From NCBI RefSeq assembly GCF_028583425.1, contig NC_072790.1, positions 157,784,397-157,848,396 on the forward strand: a stretch of 64,000 nt of DNA, written 5' to 3'. Origin of the DNA: Eublepharis macularius (Eukaryota > Chordata > Lepidosauria > Squamata > Eublepharidae). Below, piece after piece: positions 28,101 through 41,200 of the stretch. The notes beneath the pieces are model-generated. The model did not search any database, had not been told where the DNA came from, and worked only from the letters and a program-made list of their open reading frames with translations. Position 1 is the stretch's first letter. The number at the start of each line of letters is the position of its first letter. Made by a program: the position numbers and the translations under genes.

Positions 28101-31100
28101 GGTTAAGCTTACCACTATATTGCTGTATTAGGATATTTTATTAGAAGTATATGAATTTTAAACAATGTATTTTATTTTGTTATGCTTTGATTTATTATGT
28201 ATAGCTGGTCTAAGGACCGTTACAATAAATACCTACCTAGTGGAATATATATATAGCTACCAGGGCTCATTTCGAGGGGGAATGCACAGGAACGCAGTTC
28301 CGGCAGTTCCCCAAAGAGGTCACATGTCAGTGGCCCCACCCACCTGACTCTCGGCCATTTTGGGCCTGTTTCGGCCTGGATTGGGGCGAAAACAGCCTGG
28401 ATCGGGCCTCTGACAGGTGGTGGATCACTCTCCTGCTCATCAGCGGTCTGATCCTGACCATTAGGGGGCCCTTTTCAGCCCCTTTTTGCCATTTTGATGT
28501 CAGGGGGTGTGGCATATGCAAATCAGTTATACTAATTTTTTTTTGTTACTTACATTAACTAACAATACAGAGGGAAAGAAGGGGGCAGGGGAAGGAAAGA
28601 AAAAAAACAGCAACATATAACAACACTACACTACAAATAATGCTTTCCCTTCGTACTGCCATTATTAAAAAATTAAAACTTTGTAAGATATTGATGGAGT
28701 GGTTGACCTTGCAAAATACAGATTACAATCCAAATTAAGTCTTCCTCCCCCCGCCCCCCCGGGCCTCGGACGCAGTTCTCTCTGAGCAGCTGCAACCGCC
28801 CCCCTTCAGACTTCAAATCCTTTTCTTCTTGCTTGGTGTCTTGCTGAAATTCTTGGTTTTTGTCGTCAAAATCCCTTAGTTGATCTTCTGATGTTATCTT
28901 GTAAGCTTGATCTTTGTAACTAAACCAGATACCTTCCGGAAATAACCATTTATACTTTATTCCACGTTCCCTCAGAAGAGCTGCAAACCTTTTATACTTA
29001 AATCTCCTTTTCCGAACTAGGAATGGAACCTTATTACCCAGAAAGTCCAGGTCCGCATTGTATGAGTTATATAGGATAGTGTCTCGGATCCTCTTAGATG
29101 AAAAATCGATGATGATCTCGCGAGGCAGCTGACGCTTCGTTGCATATTTTGAAGAAGCCCGACGGACTTCCAAAATGGCGCTTTCTACCTCTTCTTTAGT
29201 TGCCCTCGCGGGTGTCGCCAATAGTTCCGAGGCAAGATCCCTTAAACCCTCATTTTCCTCCTCTTTCACGTTCTGGAGGCGCAAAATTGTCTGTGTTCGT
29301 TCCACTTGTAGCCCAATCAGCTGGTTCTCCACCAGCTTTAACTCTTTGTTCGTTGCCCTCACGAGTGACGCATTTTCCCGAGCAGATTTCTCTGCCCCCC
29401 CGCTACTTCCTTAATGGTTTTCACTTCGCTCTCAATTAAGCCCACCCTTTGATCTGTTTCATTCAGCTTGTCAACAAAGGGTTTTATGGCTTTGATAACC
29501 GACCTCTTCACCAAGTTCTCGAGCGACTCTCCTTTCCCCTGCAGGGCAGCCGAGATTGACTTGCCCAAAGCGGGACTCTGCTTTTTCGCCGCCATTTTAG
29601 GGGGGGGGACCGCCAACCAAATTCTGAAACTCAGCGAGGGGGAAGAAACCCGAGCCTTCTTAGCTTCAGATCCCACCTCTCCTTCGCGTGCGCTTGTAAT
29701 AACAGAAGGGATTCGCTTACTTACAGGCTTCTGCCTAGTTCTGCTCTTTGCCGTTTTCCATGGCCCGGCAGCACACGAGGTGCCGCGCACATCTGCCGGC
29801 CTCCATAGGAACAAACGGGCAATTTACCCCCTGCATCGATTTCAGGGGGCTCTTCCCGCCGTGTTCCGGACCCTGCCTCCCTCACTGGGAGTTCTGGGGG
29901 TAATCTTCTCAGATCAGCCGCCCGGTCAGGCTGCTCGGGCGCTTCCTCCCGGACCTGCGGAGAGGAGCGTCCGACATGGCCGAGAAAACGAAACTGAATC
30001 GCAAATCAGTTATACTAATGACATGCTTCCGGTGATAGCAAGAGGCGTGGCATATGCTATTGAGTTATGCTAATGAGTTCCTCCAGCTCTTTTTCTACGA
30101 AATGACCCCTGATAGCTACTATTAGAATGTGTATCTATAAAGGTCCCTGCTTTTTAATTTTGTTAAGGCAAATTCATGTTGATATTTCAGTGGCAGATGG
30201 GTTAATATCCTATATTTATATTAATGATATAATAAAATTCAAACTTTTCCTTTGCTGCTTATATAGAATATGTAGATACATGAGGATGCAAAGAGGTGTT
30301 TCTTGTATCTTTTATGCTATTAAACTGGAAATATCTTTCATGAACTGACTATATTGCGTTATATGTGTCCTTTCAGGAAATAAACTCAAATTGAGCTGAT
30401 TGTAAAAGCATCTTCAAACCTTAGTTAAATCAGTAGAAACTAGAATCCGCCTGAGAATTAGACTATACTTTGCATGGAAGAAAAGAGCAATTCAGACCGT
30501 CAAATTTTAATATTCTGAGGCTAGACTTTTCCCCATCAGTGGTGTGGTTGCTGGCCCCATTTGGCAGACTGTTTTATCTTTGTCTAGACGGTCTAGTTTT
30601 TCTGATGGCATTCCTTCTTCAAAGAATTTCTACTGCTTTGTGACGTTAAAGAAATTAAAAGGATTTGAAATTGATATGTTTCTAATGGATAGATACAACT
30701 GATGGTAAACATTTGCTAATATAAACTCTTCTATGATGGAATTTAGAAAAATTCATCAACTGAAAGCCTTTTTCTTAACAACACTGATTGTTGTATCTGT
30801 GTCAGTATAATTGCTTCTTTCCCCTTCACTGATTTCAATAATGGTCCTTTGAAGAAGAAATTTTAAAGCAGACAGAATGCTGCTTTGAGGATCCTGGTAC
30901 TCTAGGGGAAAATGTTATCGCTGCTACGTTCAGATGAGAATAGTCAGAAAAAAATGAGAATTTCGTGTTCCACTGCTCACAAAGAGTAATCTAAAAGTCC
31001 TAAAGTATTGGAATTCAACTCATAGCATCCTGACAAAATCTCATGCAATCATACATTCTTCAAGATCTTGACTGAAAAATAATCAAATGCTCTTGAAATC

Positions 31101-32538
31101 AATGGTAATGCTGTAATTTCCAATAAAGAGAAAAGTTGTCTGAATAAAAGGTCTGCAGTTCTGGAATAAAAGATCAGGATTGCATCCAAAAAGTTGTGGA
31201 GAATATGAAGAACAAGAAAGGGACCTGCAAAGACCTGTGGAGAGGGGGAATCTCATTTCCCCTCCCCAACTATTTTCTTTCTCTTCCCTGAAAACTCATA
31301 CCCTCTCCCTTTCTCCTGTTTCTCCCCTCCTTCCTACCTACCAGCCAACCTACTTTTATCCTGCCGCCTTCTGTCATTGAACCCAATAATGTTGGGAGGT
31401 ACCCTGATCCCCCCCCCATCTTCACCTTTCCTTCCTTCACTCCCCTTGGCAGCCTCTGGGGAACCTGTGAGGACTTGCAGGGACCACCCCCCTTTCCTCT
31501 GTATCCTCCTCCCCACACCATTTCCTATTTTCCTCTTCCTGCCAGCACCCATATGTTCCTCCTTCCCACCCACCATATGCAAATCAGCATCATAATATCA
31601 GTAATATATTTTCCCCAGGTGGAACCAACAGTTCCTGTTAGTAGCATCAGAGGGAGGTATAACAGCAAATCCTCCTTCATTGGCCTATCTTGGACTAACT
31701 ACTATTTGGATATTCCCTCCCATACCTGCGGTGGTGATTCCATCTGGTCATGTCACCATGGTATAAATAATGTAAGAGTTGGTACCTGAGTTTTCTCCTT
31801 TTTCTTTTTTGTCATTCGTATTATATTGCAGGCACTTGTTTTGAATTTTAAACCATCTTGAATGCAGTGGCAGAAAGGTGGTACATAAATGTAATAAATA
31901 AACAATCCGTTTAAGTGTGCAGAATTGGGAATCAAACTTATATTGACCAGAACCAAATGAGAAAAACTTCAGTCAAAACCAAAACAAAATAAGAAAATAT
32001 AGTTCTCTGGTTCCTTCCAGTTCACCTGTTTTCTTCAGATTAAGGAAGCTATTCACCAAAATGGCATTTGGGGAGCAGAAAAAGAAGGAAAAGAAATTAT
32101 TTCTGGCAGTTGATCAACAGCTGTTGGATGTATGTTCTTTTTAGAAATGTTAGGGGAGTGAACCCTCTGCTTCTCTATATACATTCATGTTCCAAATTAT
32201 ATTACTGGTAGAGAAGGTGAATTGTATCTAGGAGTGCAGTTGGTATAGAGGCTGATTGGGTGAAGACAGTGGCCGTTTTCACACTGTCTATAAATCGCGT
32301 GAGACTCACAGAAGGCTGCCAGCTTCCTTTCGCAATTTTTGATGCCATCTGTTTACAAAACGTCACAAACAGGGATTTACGGCGTTTTGTAATCGGATGG
32401 TGTTAAAAATCGCGAGGAAGCCGGCAGCCTTCCGTGAGTCTCGCGCGATTTATAGACTGTGTTAAAATGGCCAGCATTTGGTACCTGTTACAATCTTCTG
32501 TTCCATCCCTGTGCCACTACATCATTGTTCATTTTGGA

Positions 32539-32570
<32 letters not shown>

Positions 32571-34022
32571 ACAAGCCCAGCCTACTCTTTTTAGTTAAAA
32601 AACTTACACAGACACTAGCTGTCAGGTTAAATTCACCCTTTTAGGAAATCTAACCCCTAAAAGTCCAATTTGCAAAGGGGTCAAACAGGGCAGCATTCTT
32701 GCCCCCTCATTGTTTAATCTGTTTCTAAATGATCTGGCCCCTACCCTGTCCGAAATTGACGGTCATTTTCCCAAAATTGGCTACTGCCATATTCCAATTC
32801 TCCTATATGCGGATGATACCATTATATTATCATGCTCTCCAATTGGACTAAAGCGACTTCTACATCAATGCTTGATCTATTGTAATAATAACAGGCTAAC
32901 TTTGAATTATAAGAAAACAAAAGATTATAGTCTTTGCTAAAGCCTGGAAACCGTTTGCATGGTCAATTCAAGGAAATCCTATTGAGCAGGTAAAAATTTT
33001 TAAATATCTGGGGATTAACTTTTTCTACAAAGGTGGATGGGCTACACACTGCAAAGGTATTATCAATGTAGCAAGAAATAGTGCAGCCGCTATCACCCAG
33101 TTTTTCTATCTGAGAGGCAATAGACACGTTCGCATGGCTTTAAAAGCCTTTAATGCCAAATCGAGCTCTCAACTCCTTTATGGAGTGCCCGTATGGATTA
33201 GTACAGTCAATCACTCAATAGAGGGGGTACAGTCTTATTTCCTAATTCCTACGGAAAACTCTGGGTCTTCCTAACTGTGTCCCATACGCTGCAATCTGTC
33301 TTGAAACTGGACAGATGTTGGAAACTTGGGCCTGGCTTCTAACAATCAAATTCTGGCTTCGCCTTCTATTTAATTCCAACTCAAATTCCTTTACTTTTCT
33401 AATGCTCTCAGACTTCCACGAATTCAAGTGGTTGGAGCTAATCCACAAAAAAGTTAGGTGTATGGGTATATCTTGAGAATCACTTTATCTTGCATCTGCT
33501 CCAACAGCATTTCAGACAATTAAACGGAGGCTCTTAGACATTCAGTTTCAGGACCTGGCTGAGGCAGCTAGGAAAACCTGTACCCCAATTCACTTGGGAC
33601 TGCCTCTGTCATCTGGCCAGTTAGCCGCCTATTTCTGCTCTCTAACTGATCCCCATCAAAGAAGGGCGCTAATGCTGGCAAGATTCAACATACTGCCTTC
33701 GGCCATTTTCATTGGCAGGTGCCAAGGGACCCCTTATGAATTCAGAAAATGCCCTTGTGGCCTGGGTGTCATTGAATCTGTTTCCCATGTTCTATTATAC
33801 TATTTATTTTATTCTAAGATCCGAGACAAACCTTTGAACTCCTTTATTCATGGTGCAGCCTTTCTGATAATGTCAAGGTCCAGCGATTACTATCTGGTCA
33901 CAACTTTTCTATAACCTCTAATATGCCAAGTTTTCTTCAATCTGCAATCTGTATCAGGGAAGCTATCAACTAATTTTATTGTACCTTTTTTTGCTCTGAC
34001 ATGCCAATAAAGGTTGTGTGTG

Positions 34023-34063
<41 letters not shown>

Positions 34064-37000
34064 CATTTTGGAATCACATAATGCATAAAGTGACAACAGA
34101 GTTGATCTTCAAGAAAACTAGAGAAAGTTAACTGGAATATTAAGATCATATTAAGCCCTTGATTGATTATTACATTGATCACTAGCAAGCTCCATTAGAA
34201 TTATTACATGCCTTTGGAGGAATTTCACACCAGTAGCATAAGGTTGTTTTAGTTGGTCTAGAGCAGCGATGGTGAACCTATAGCATGCGTGCCACAGCTG
34301 GCATGCAGAGCCCTCTCTGTGGGCACGCAAGCCAGGGCTCATTTGGAGGCGTGGGTTTTGGCCCCGCCCACATGATTCCTTTTCCCAGGGCTCATTTGGA
34401 GTCTAAACGCACAGGAATGGCGTTCCAGTAGAGCTGAAGAGAGGTCACGTGGGTTTTGGCCCCGCTCACGTGATTCCTTTTCCTCCGAGCGCAAGCTGAG
34501 TGGTGCTGGGCTTCAAAGGAACAGTAAGCTGCTTGGATTCCTTCTGCTCTGCTCCTTTACTTTCATTTGTGACTGGGGCGGGGGGGGGGGGGGAGGAGAG
34601 AGAGAGAGAAAATGAATGAGTGCAAGGTGAATGGTGCTGAGCTCCAAAGGAATGCAAGCTGCTTGCATTCATTCTGCTCTGCTCCTTTACTTTCATTTGT
34701 GATGGGGGGGGGAGAAAATGAATGAATGAGTGCAAGGCAAGTGGTGCTGGGCTCCAAAGGAACGCAAGCTGCTTACATTCATTCTGCTCTGCTCCTTTAC
34801 TTTCATTTGTGACGGGGGCGGGGAGCGCTTTTAAGACAAAATATGTTAATTAGTTTGGACAACTGTATGAGTTGTTGTTTCTAAACTAAAACCTCAGTAT
34901 TCAGGTTTAATTGCAGTGTTGGCACTTTGAAACAAATGAGTGGTTTTGTGTTGCAGTTTGGGCACTCGGGCTCAAAAAGGTTCACCATCACTGGTTTAGA
35001 ATAAGCTTTCTAAACTTGCTGTATTGGTAGAGGCTACTTCTGCCCAGTAGGCCTCTCACAATTAATTTCTCAAAAATAAAGAAAAATTAGAGTAAACTTA
35101 GCAGTCCCCCTCTATTGCTTTCTTCCACCAGCAGGTAAATACTTTTTTGTTCTGTCTTGCATATCCCCAGTGACTATTATTGGCCCTCCTGTGTGTTCTT
35201 TGTGCCGTGCGTTTGTGTAGTCAAATGAGAATGGGAAGATTAAGATGGGAAGTTAAAGCATAATCATTTGGGTGTTGTTTTATTTTCCAGAATCTATAAT
35301 AGCAGAGACCCAGAAGAAGATCACTGATGCTTTTGAGGTGTTTGATCATGAGTGCAATAAAACTGTGGATGTCAGGTTTGAAAAATCCTTCTCTAAGAAA
35401 TATTACATTGATTTAGGCAAGAACACAATTACTGCAAATTCTAACAGCTTTAATTTTTTAAAAAAGTGTTATATTATTGACAAAAAGAGGCAAATAATTG
35501 TTCCAGAGAAGTATTTATAAGGATTATTTGTAAAACAACCAAAACATTCTAGATAAATTTTACAATAAGAGTTGTGAATAATATATAATCTAGGACCATG
35601 TAAATTGAAAGTCGAGGTAAAGTACATTCTGAACCTGTGCTCTGCCAAACAGTGTAGTTTGGACTTGCCACTATATTCCAAACATTAGTCCTCCAGTGCT
35701 TCAAACCTGCCTTATTCCTTGTGCTGGAGCAGTAGCCACCATCAGCATTGCTTTGACTATGTTCCAAGAATGCTTTATGGTTCCTTATAATTCCTTATGG
35801 ACTGCACTGAGAAGGTGGTTGTTCGAGACCAGATATCATCAGTATGGAACTGACCTTTAAAGCTCTATACAGCTTGAGACCAGCTTAAGCTCTGTCTTCT
35901 CCAATATGTACTTACACGTTCACTCTGGTCATCTTTGGAGGCCCTTCCCCTGATGCCACCACCATCTGAGGCTAGACAGGTGGCCTTCTCAGTTGTTGCA
36001 ACAAACCTTTTTTTCTCCCCCTCTATTGCTTTCTTCCACCAGCAGGTAAATACTTTTTTGTTCTGTCTGGCATATCCCCAGTAACTGTTATTGGCCCTCC
36101 AGTGTGTTCTTTGTGCCGTGTGTTTGTGTAGCCTTATTTATTGAATTGTTTTAATACTTTTTAAAATGTTTTAAATTTAAATTGTTCTGAAATGTTGTTT
36201 TAAATTGTTTTAGTGTTTTGATGTTCACCACCTTGGGGAACTTGTTTTGGGTGGAAAGGTGGCATACAAATGTTTTAAATAAATAAATAAATTCTATTCT
36301 GCAGATTGTGCAAACAGCAATGTTAAGGGAGGCATTTTTATTAAAAGCATTAGAACTATAGTATAATGGAACAGTCAGAAGGATGCTTTAATAAGAGAAT
36401 AGGATCACATTGTATGTATAATCTCAGTTTTACAGCATTGTCTTCTACATCCACTTTCTGCATTGTTTACCTTCTATCATTCCTTAGAAAGTGTTTTGTT
36501 TGCACTGTTTTCTAATTCTAATGCTGTCCTGCTGCTTTTTATTGCATGTCTTATGTAGTCTGATTGCCTTGCTTTTAATGCCCTTTGAGTCTCAGTGAGA
36601 AACGCATGCTATAAAGTAAATAAAAATAAACAAACATTAAACTGTGCAGGAGCTTTTAGGGGCCACTTAGATCATTGGGGAGAGATTGGCTTGCTGGTGA
36701 CCCACTATGCCTTATCTTACAGGTACTTGCAGGACTCCTCTCTCCTTAACATCAGTCCAAAATGAAACACTTTTTGCAAGATAGTTCTGGAGGCAGTTAT
36801 GCTAGAGGTAGCGAGGATGCCTCTTAAGCTTTTGTGACAGAAATTTCTTCTTAAATAATAGCAGCTGATTTAGGAAGACAGCATAGTAGCTATAGGATGG
36901 CTTGTTTCCACATAGACTTGCAGACAAGGAATGTACTGGTTTGGGAGAGGAGAATTATGTAAGCCACCTTGGGTTCCTATTGGGGAGAAAGATGGAGTAT

Positions 37001-38193
37001 AAATGAGGTAAATATACTTTGAAACACCCCCCCCCCCCAAATTTTGAACCATTTTCTCACTTAGCAAGAAGTTACAGTTCCTTTGATTTGAAACAGAGTT
37101 GCTTGCTCGTGTTTAGTTAGCCAGTGTCTTTTGGAGGAGAAAACCAAATAAACTGGAAGTAGTTTTAAATATACAATTCATCATAACTTTAAAATGTGTT
37201 TCTCAGTATAAATGTTTTAGATTATTTATTCATAGCAAGTGAAGGAATGTCAAAAATTAGTCATGTTGTCTGCAAAAAGTTGTGACAATTTGATTTTTTT
37301 ACATTTCTGTGGTCCATTGTCATCTTATAATCTGAATAAAAGAATTTTTTCTTGAAGTTATGTGCTACGCATCAAGTCTATTAAAGATCAAGCTGACTTA
37401 AGTTTGTGGGAAGAGTTCATAAAAGTTCAGTTTATACATTGATATTTAAGCATATTTAGCATAGAAACAGTTCCAGTCTTTTTGTATTGTTTTCTGCCTA
37501 AAGGGTGTCTTTTTAAGATCCTGTATCATATGGTATTCTTTCATTTATGAAATTTGCTCATGTTCTTTTTTGCAGATGAATTATTTGAAAGGAGGTTATG
37601 AATAGCCAAACAGATTAGTTAAACCTGTATTTCAAATTATGCAATGTAGAAACTATAATAGCCCCAATCCAGAAAAAGCCTCCACTGTATGGCGATTGTA
37701 CATGTACAACTGAGTACTTTTCTTTACAATCCGGCAGGCCCATTTGATGAACTATATTCTACAATGCAATCTTAAGCAGAGTTACGCTCTTCTAAGCCCA
37801 CTGAAGTCAATGGACTGAGAAGGGTATAATTTTATCTAGGACTGCACAGTTAAACACTCACATGTGTAAAATGTAGTTAATGATTTGATATGGAACTGCT
37901 TGAATGCAAATATAAAAATGTACATGCAGATTTTTGTATTGAAGCCGGCAAGTATACATTGTCAAATACAATGGTGGTGGGGAGGAGACCATAACATTTG
38001 TTTGCTTAGCAGTAATTAATAATTTGTGACAGGAGATGAAAATATAGCATTGTCTAGTTAATCAAAGTACTAAAAATGTCTTCTATGGAACTCTCGGATA
38101 TCCTTTGTAACCTGAATGAACCAGTTTTGTCCCAGTTTTATTCATAAATCTTGAGGCAGATTCCACCATGCTCCAACAAGTCTTGCTTCCGCT

Positions 38194-38260
<67 letters not shown>

Positions 38261-41200
38261 TGCCTTTCTGGACAGACTAGTGCCACACTCAGAGCAGTGA
38301 ACAAAGTCAGTGTTATTATTATCCCCACAGTACAGCTGAGGAGCTGGGGCTGAGAGGAGTGGCCTACCCAAGGCCACCTGCTGAGCTCATGGCAATAGTG
38401 GAATTAGAACCAGTAGAGTGCTAATTCACATCCCAACCACTTAACGACTACGCTTCCACTTAAGTTGGAGGAAGTCTTCTTAGGGTGGAAGCAGGATTCC
38501 AACTTTGCTCAGTGGTGTGGTAGGATAGAAGTAGGATCTACTCCCTTAAAACTAACCTTCAAATTGGAGGTGTTATACCCTTCTTATAGCAAAAATGTCA
38601 ACTGTTGGTTAATTTCTCTAAGATAGTAGCACCTTGTACTGTCTCTCTCTCTGACGAAGAGAGCTGTGGCTCTCAAATGCTTATGCTTCAATAAAGTTGG
38701 TTAGTCTTAAAGCTGCTACTGGACTCTTAACTATTTTGCTACTACAGACTAACACGGCTAACTCCTCTGGAACTCAGTTCACAAGAACAGTAAATTAAAT
38801 CTAATCAAAGTTAAGACCTCAGGCTAAATGTTAATAAAAAGGGGGGTGGGTGGGAGAGATACTGAGAGAGGGTAGGGTATGTGAAAGGGAGATGGGGTTT
38901 AACTGTTCCCTAGTGTCAAACTGACTGACCCTGAAACTATTAGTCCTGTATTTTTTTTAAAAAAAAATGCAGCACATGAAGGCACTGATCTTATTCATTT
39001 ATTTGTTTAAATCTTAAAACTTTCTAGGTTGGTTTTCCATTATTTAAAGTGTCTTAACAGATTATTGAAATACATAAAGACAATAAGTATAATAACAAAA
39101 ACTGAAATAGCCAACCAATGTCATTCATCAGTAGCCATGCCGAATAAAAAAAGTCTTGCAGTTTCTCCAGAAAGATAAAAGTGATATGGCTTTCCATACC
39201 TGATGAGGAATATGGTTCCATAAAGCAGAAGCTTCTGTAGAGAAGGCCCATAGCCTTTTCGCCACAGTTCTAACCTGGCAGGTGAAAGGCACCACAAACA
39301 GACTTCACTGTTCCGTTCAAGTCTTATATGGGAAGAGAGAGTCCTTCAGGCATGTGATAAGTGGGCACCAAGTGATAAAAGACTTCAAAAAGTAAGACCA
39401 GTGCCTTTTATTGAACCTGGAAGCAAATAGGCAACAGGTTGTATACATGCACATTATCCAACAGCAATCTGGTAACTGCATTCTATAATACTTTTGAGCA
39501 GAGGCAGCTCTATATAAAGTACATTCAGTAGTCAAGCCTGGAAGTTAGAAAAGCATGGTCAGGCCCAGGGGTTTTTTTCTGGGAAAAGAGGTGGCGGAAC
39601 TCTCAAGAGGGAAATGAGGGAAAAACACACAAGATTCTTTGAAATAATATTATTTTCACGTGCTGTTGCTGAGTATTTTCAAGAGGTGCTGGAACTCCAT
39701 TCCACTGCATTCCTGCTGAAAAAAGGCCCTGGTCAGGCCATTCTAGAAGTGATGAGAGCCTATGAAGTAAGTGGAGATGGAAAAATATTCTCTTAGCAAC
39801 AACTCCTACCAAGGTCTTGTAAAGCAGGCTAAGAACAAAGAGTATTTTCTGATCTCTCAAGGAAATCTACACCCCATCAATCACAGGTAAATCAGTCTCT
39901 TCCAAAATGATGGCATATACAACTAACATCACTTCTGTCTTGTCTGAATTCAATTTTGGTGTGTTTCTGTCTTCCGATGACTGATTTAGGACCTAGATAC
40001 CTGCTGTAGAGCAGATACATACTGTCGAGCTGAGTGTCATTAGTATATTGATGACTGCTTACCCCAAATAAATGAATTTCATTCAATGGCCTCATGTAGA
40101 TATTAAATGATACAGGTGATTGTTTTGATCTTTCTGGTATCCTATTCAGCAAATCCAAGAGAAATGAATTGGAATCTTCACTGTGACCTAGTCAACAAGA
40201 AAGGCATGTCATTCCTATTAATTCAGCCAGGTGTTCCATATGGTAAAAAATAATATGATCAAGCATATTAAAGTCTGCTGAAAGGGCTACAGGATAAACA
40301 ATGAGGTACTCCCTATGTCTTTCTGTAGATGTATATCATCCACCTGGGCTGCTAATGTATTGTCAACCCAATAACTAGCTGTGACGCCAGATTGGAAGGG
40401 GTCAAGGAACAATGTCTGCCTTGTTATGTAGTGCCAAAACCTTGTCTATTTTGAAGCAAAGAAGCAATTATGATATTTTAAGATGTTTTGATATTATGAA
40501 TTCATTTGTGACAATTAACTCATCTTGGATTTTCACACTGAAAGCAAAAAAGCAACATAGGTCCCTTCATGCAAAAATATCTGATGGTTTTTTGAAAACA
40601 TTTATGATTTTAAAATTCTGTTGATAAGGAAGATTTACATTCTATTGTAGATTTACTAATGAACATTTTCTGTATTTCAGAGAGATTGGCACAATTATAA
40701 GGTCACTAGGTTGCTGTCCAAGTGAAGGGGATCTACATGATATGCTTGCAGAGGTGATTTACATATTTTTAAATTCTACCATTTTACACCTTTAAACAAT
40801 GCAGGGTATCTGATCTTTTTTCCTATATTAGCAGAAGTTAGAAGTATAATGCATGGGATTTTCATTCAGCAAATACAGCATCTCAGTTTGCCTTGTAGAA
40901 ACACCTAGGGTTCCTATAGGAGCAGCATTGGTATTGTTACCAATACCACTTCTCTGAATGTGAAGTCCAGGGACAGTGCTACACTGTTCTTGTGTTAAAT
41001 TAGAGAGCTCTGGCAATGTACGGGGACACAAGTCACATGGGAATTGCTTTTCTGTGATGATAATTCCAGAGAGGTAGCTGTGTTCGTCTATTGCAGCATA
41101 ATTAAACAGAATTCCAGATTAATTACATTTACTTCAACACAAGCTTTCATGAGTCCAGAGCTCACTTCATGAGATTGCTGCTGGACTTCTGTTTGACTTT

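Larger units (their letters stand above)
28261..30111. mobile_element. Non-autonomous hAT (CAGGG ends, 8-bp TSD) hosting an L1
   Basis: The termini cagggctcatttcg and cgaaatgacccctg are inverted repeats, flanked by atagctac on both sides (28253-28260, 30112-30119). Removing the nested L1 (28537-30000) and one TSD leaves a hAT of about 368 bp. Termini of the same type occur at 34334 and 34396. Confidence 0.92.

Noticed and set aside
33890..34096. Histidine/threonine-repeat frame
   Set aside because: Translation of the TG microsatellite.
34466..34757. Repeated sequence that at first looked like a CRISPR or satellite array
   Set aside because: Only three units of unequal length inside a hAT, and the context is eukaryotic.
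38083..38377. Open frames with long serine/threonine/leucine runs
   Set aside because: They are translations of a (TAG)n microsatellite at the tail of a reverse SINE, not a gene.
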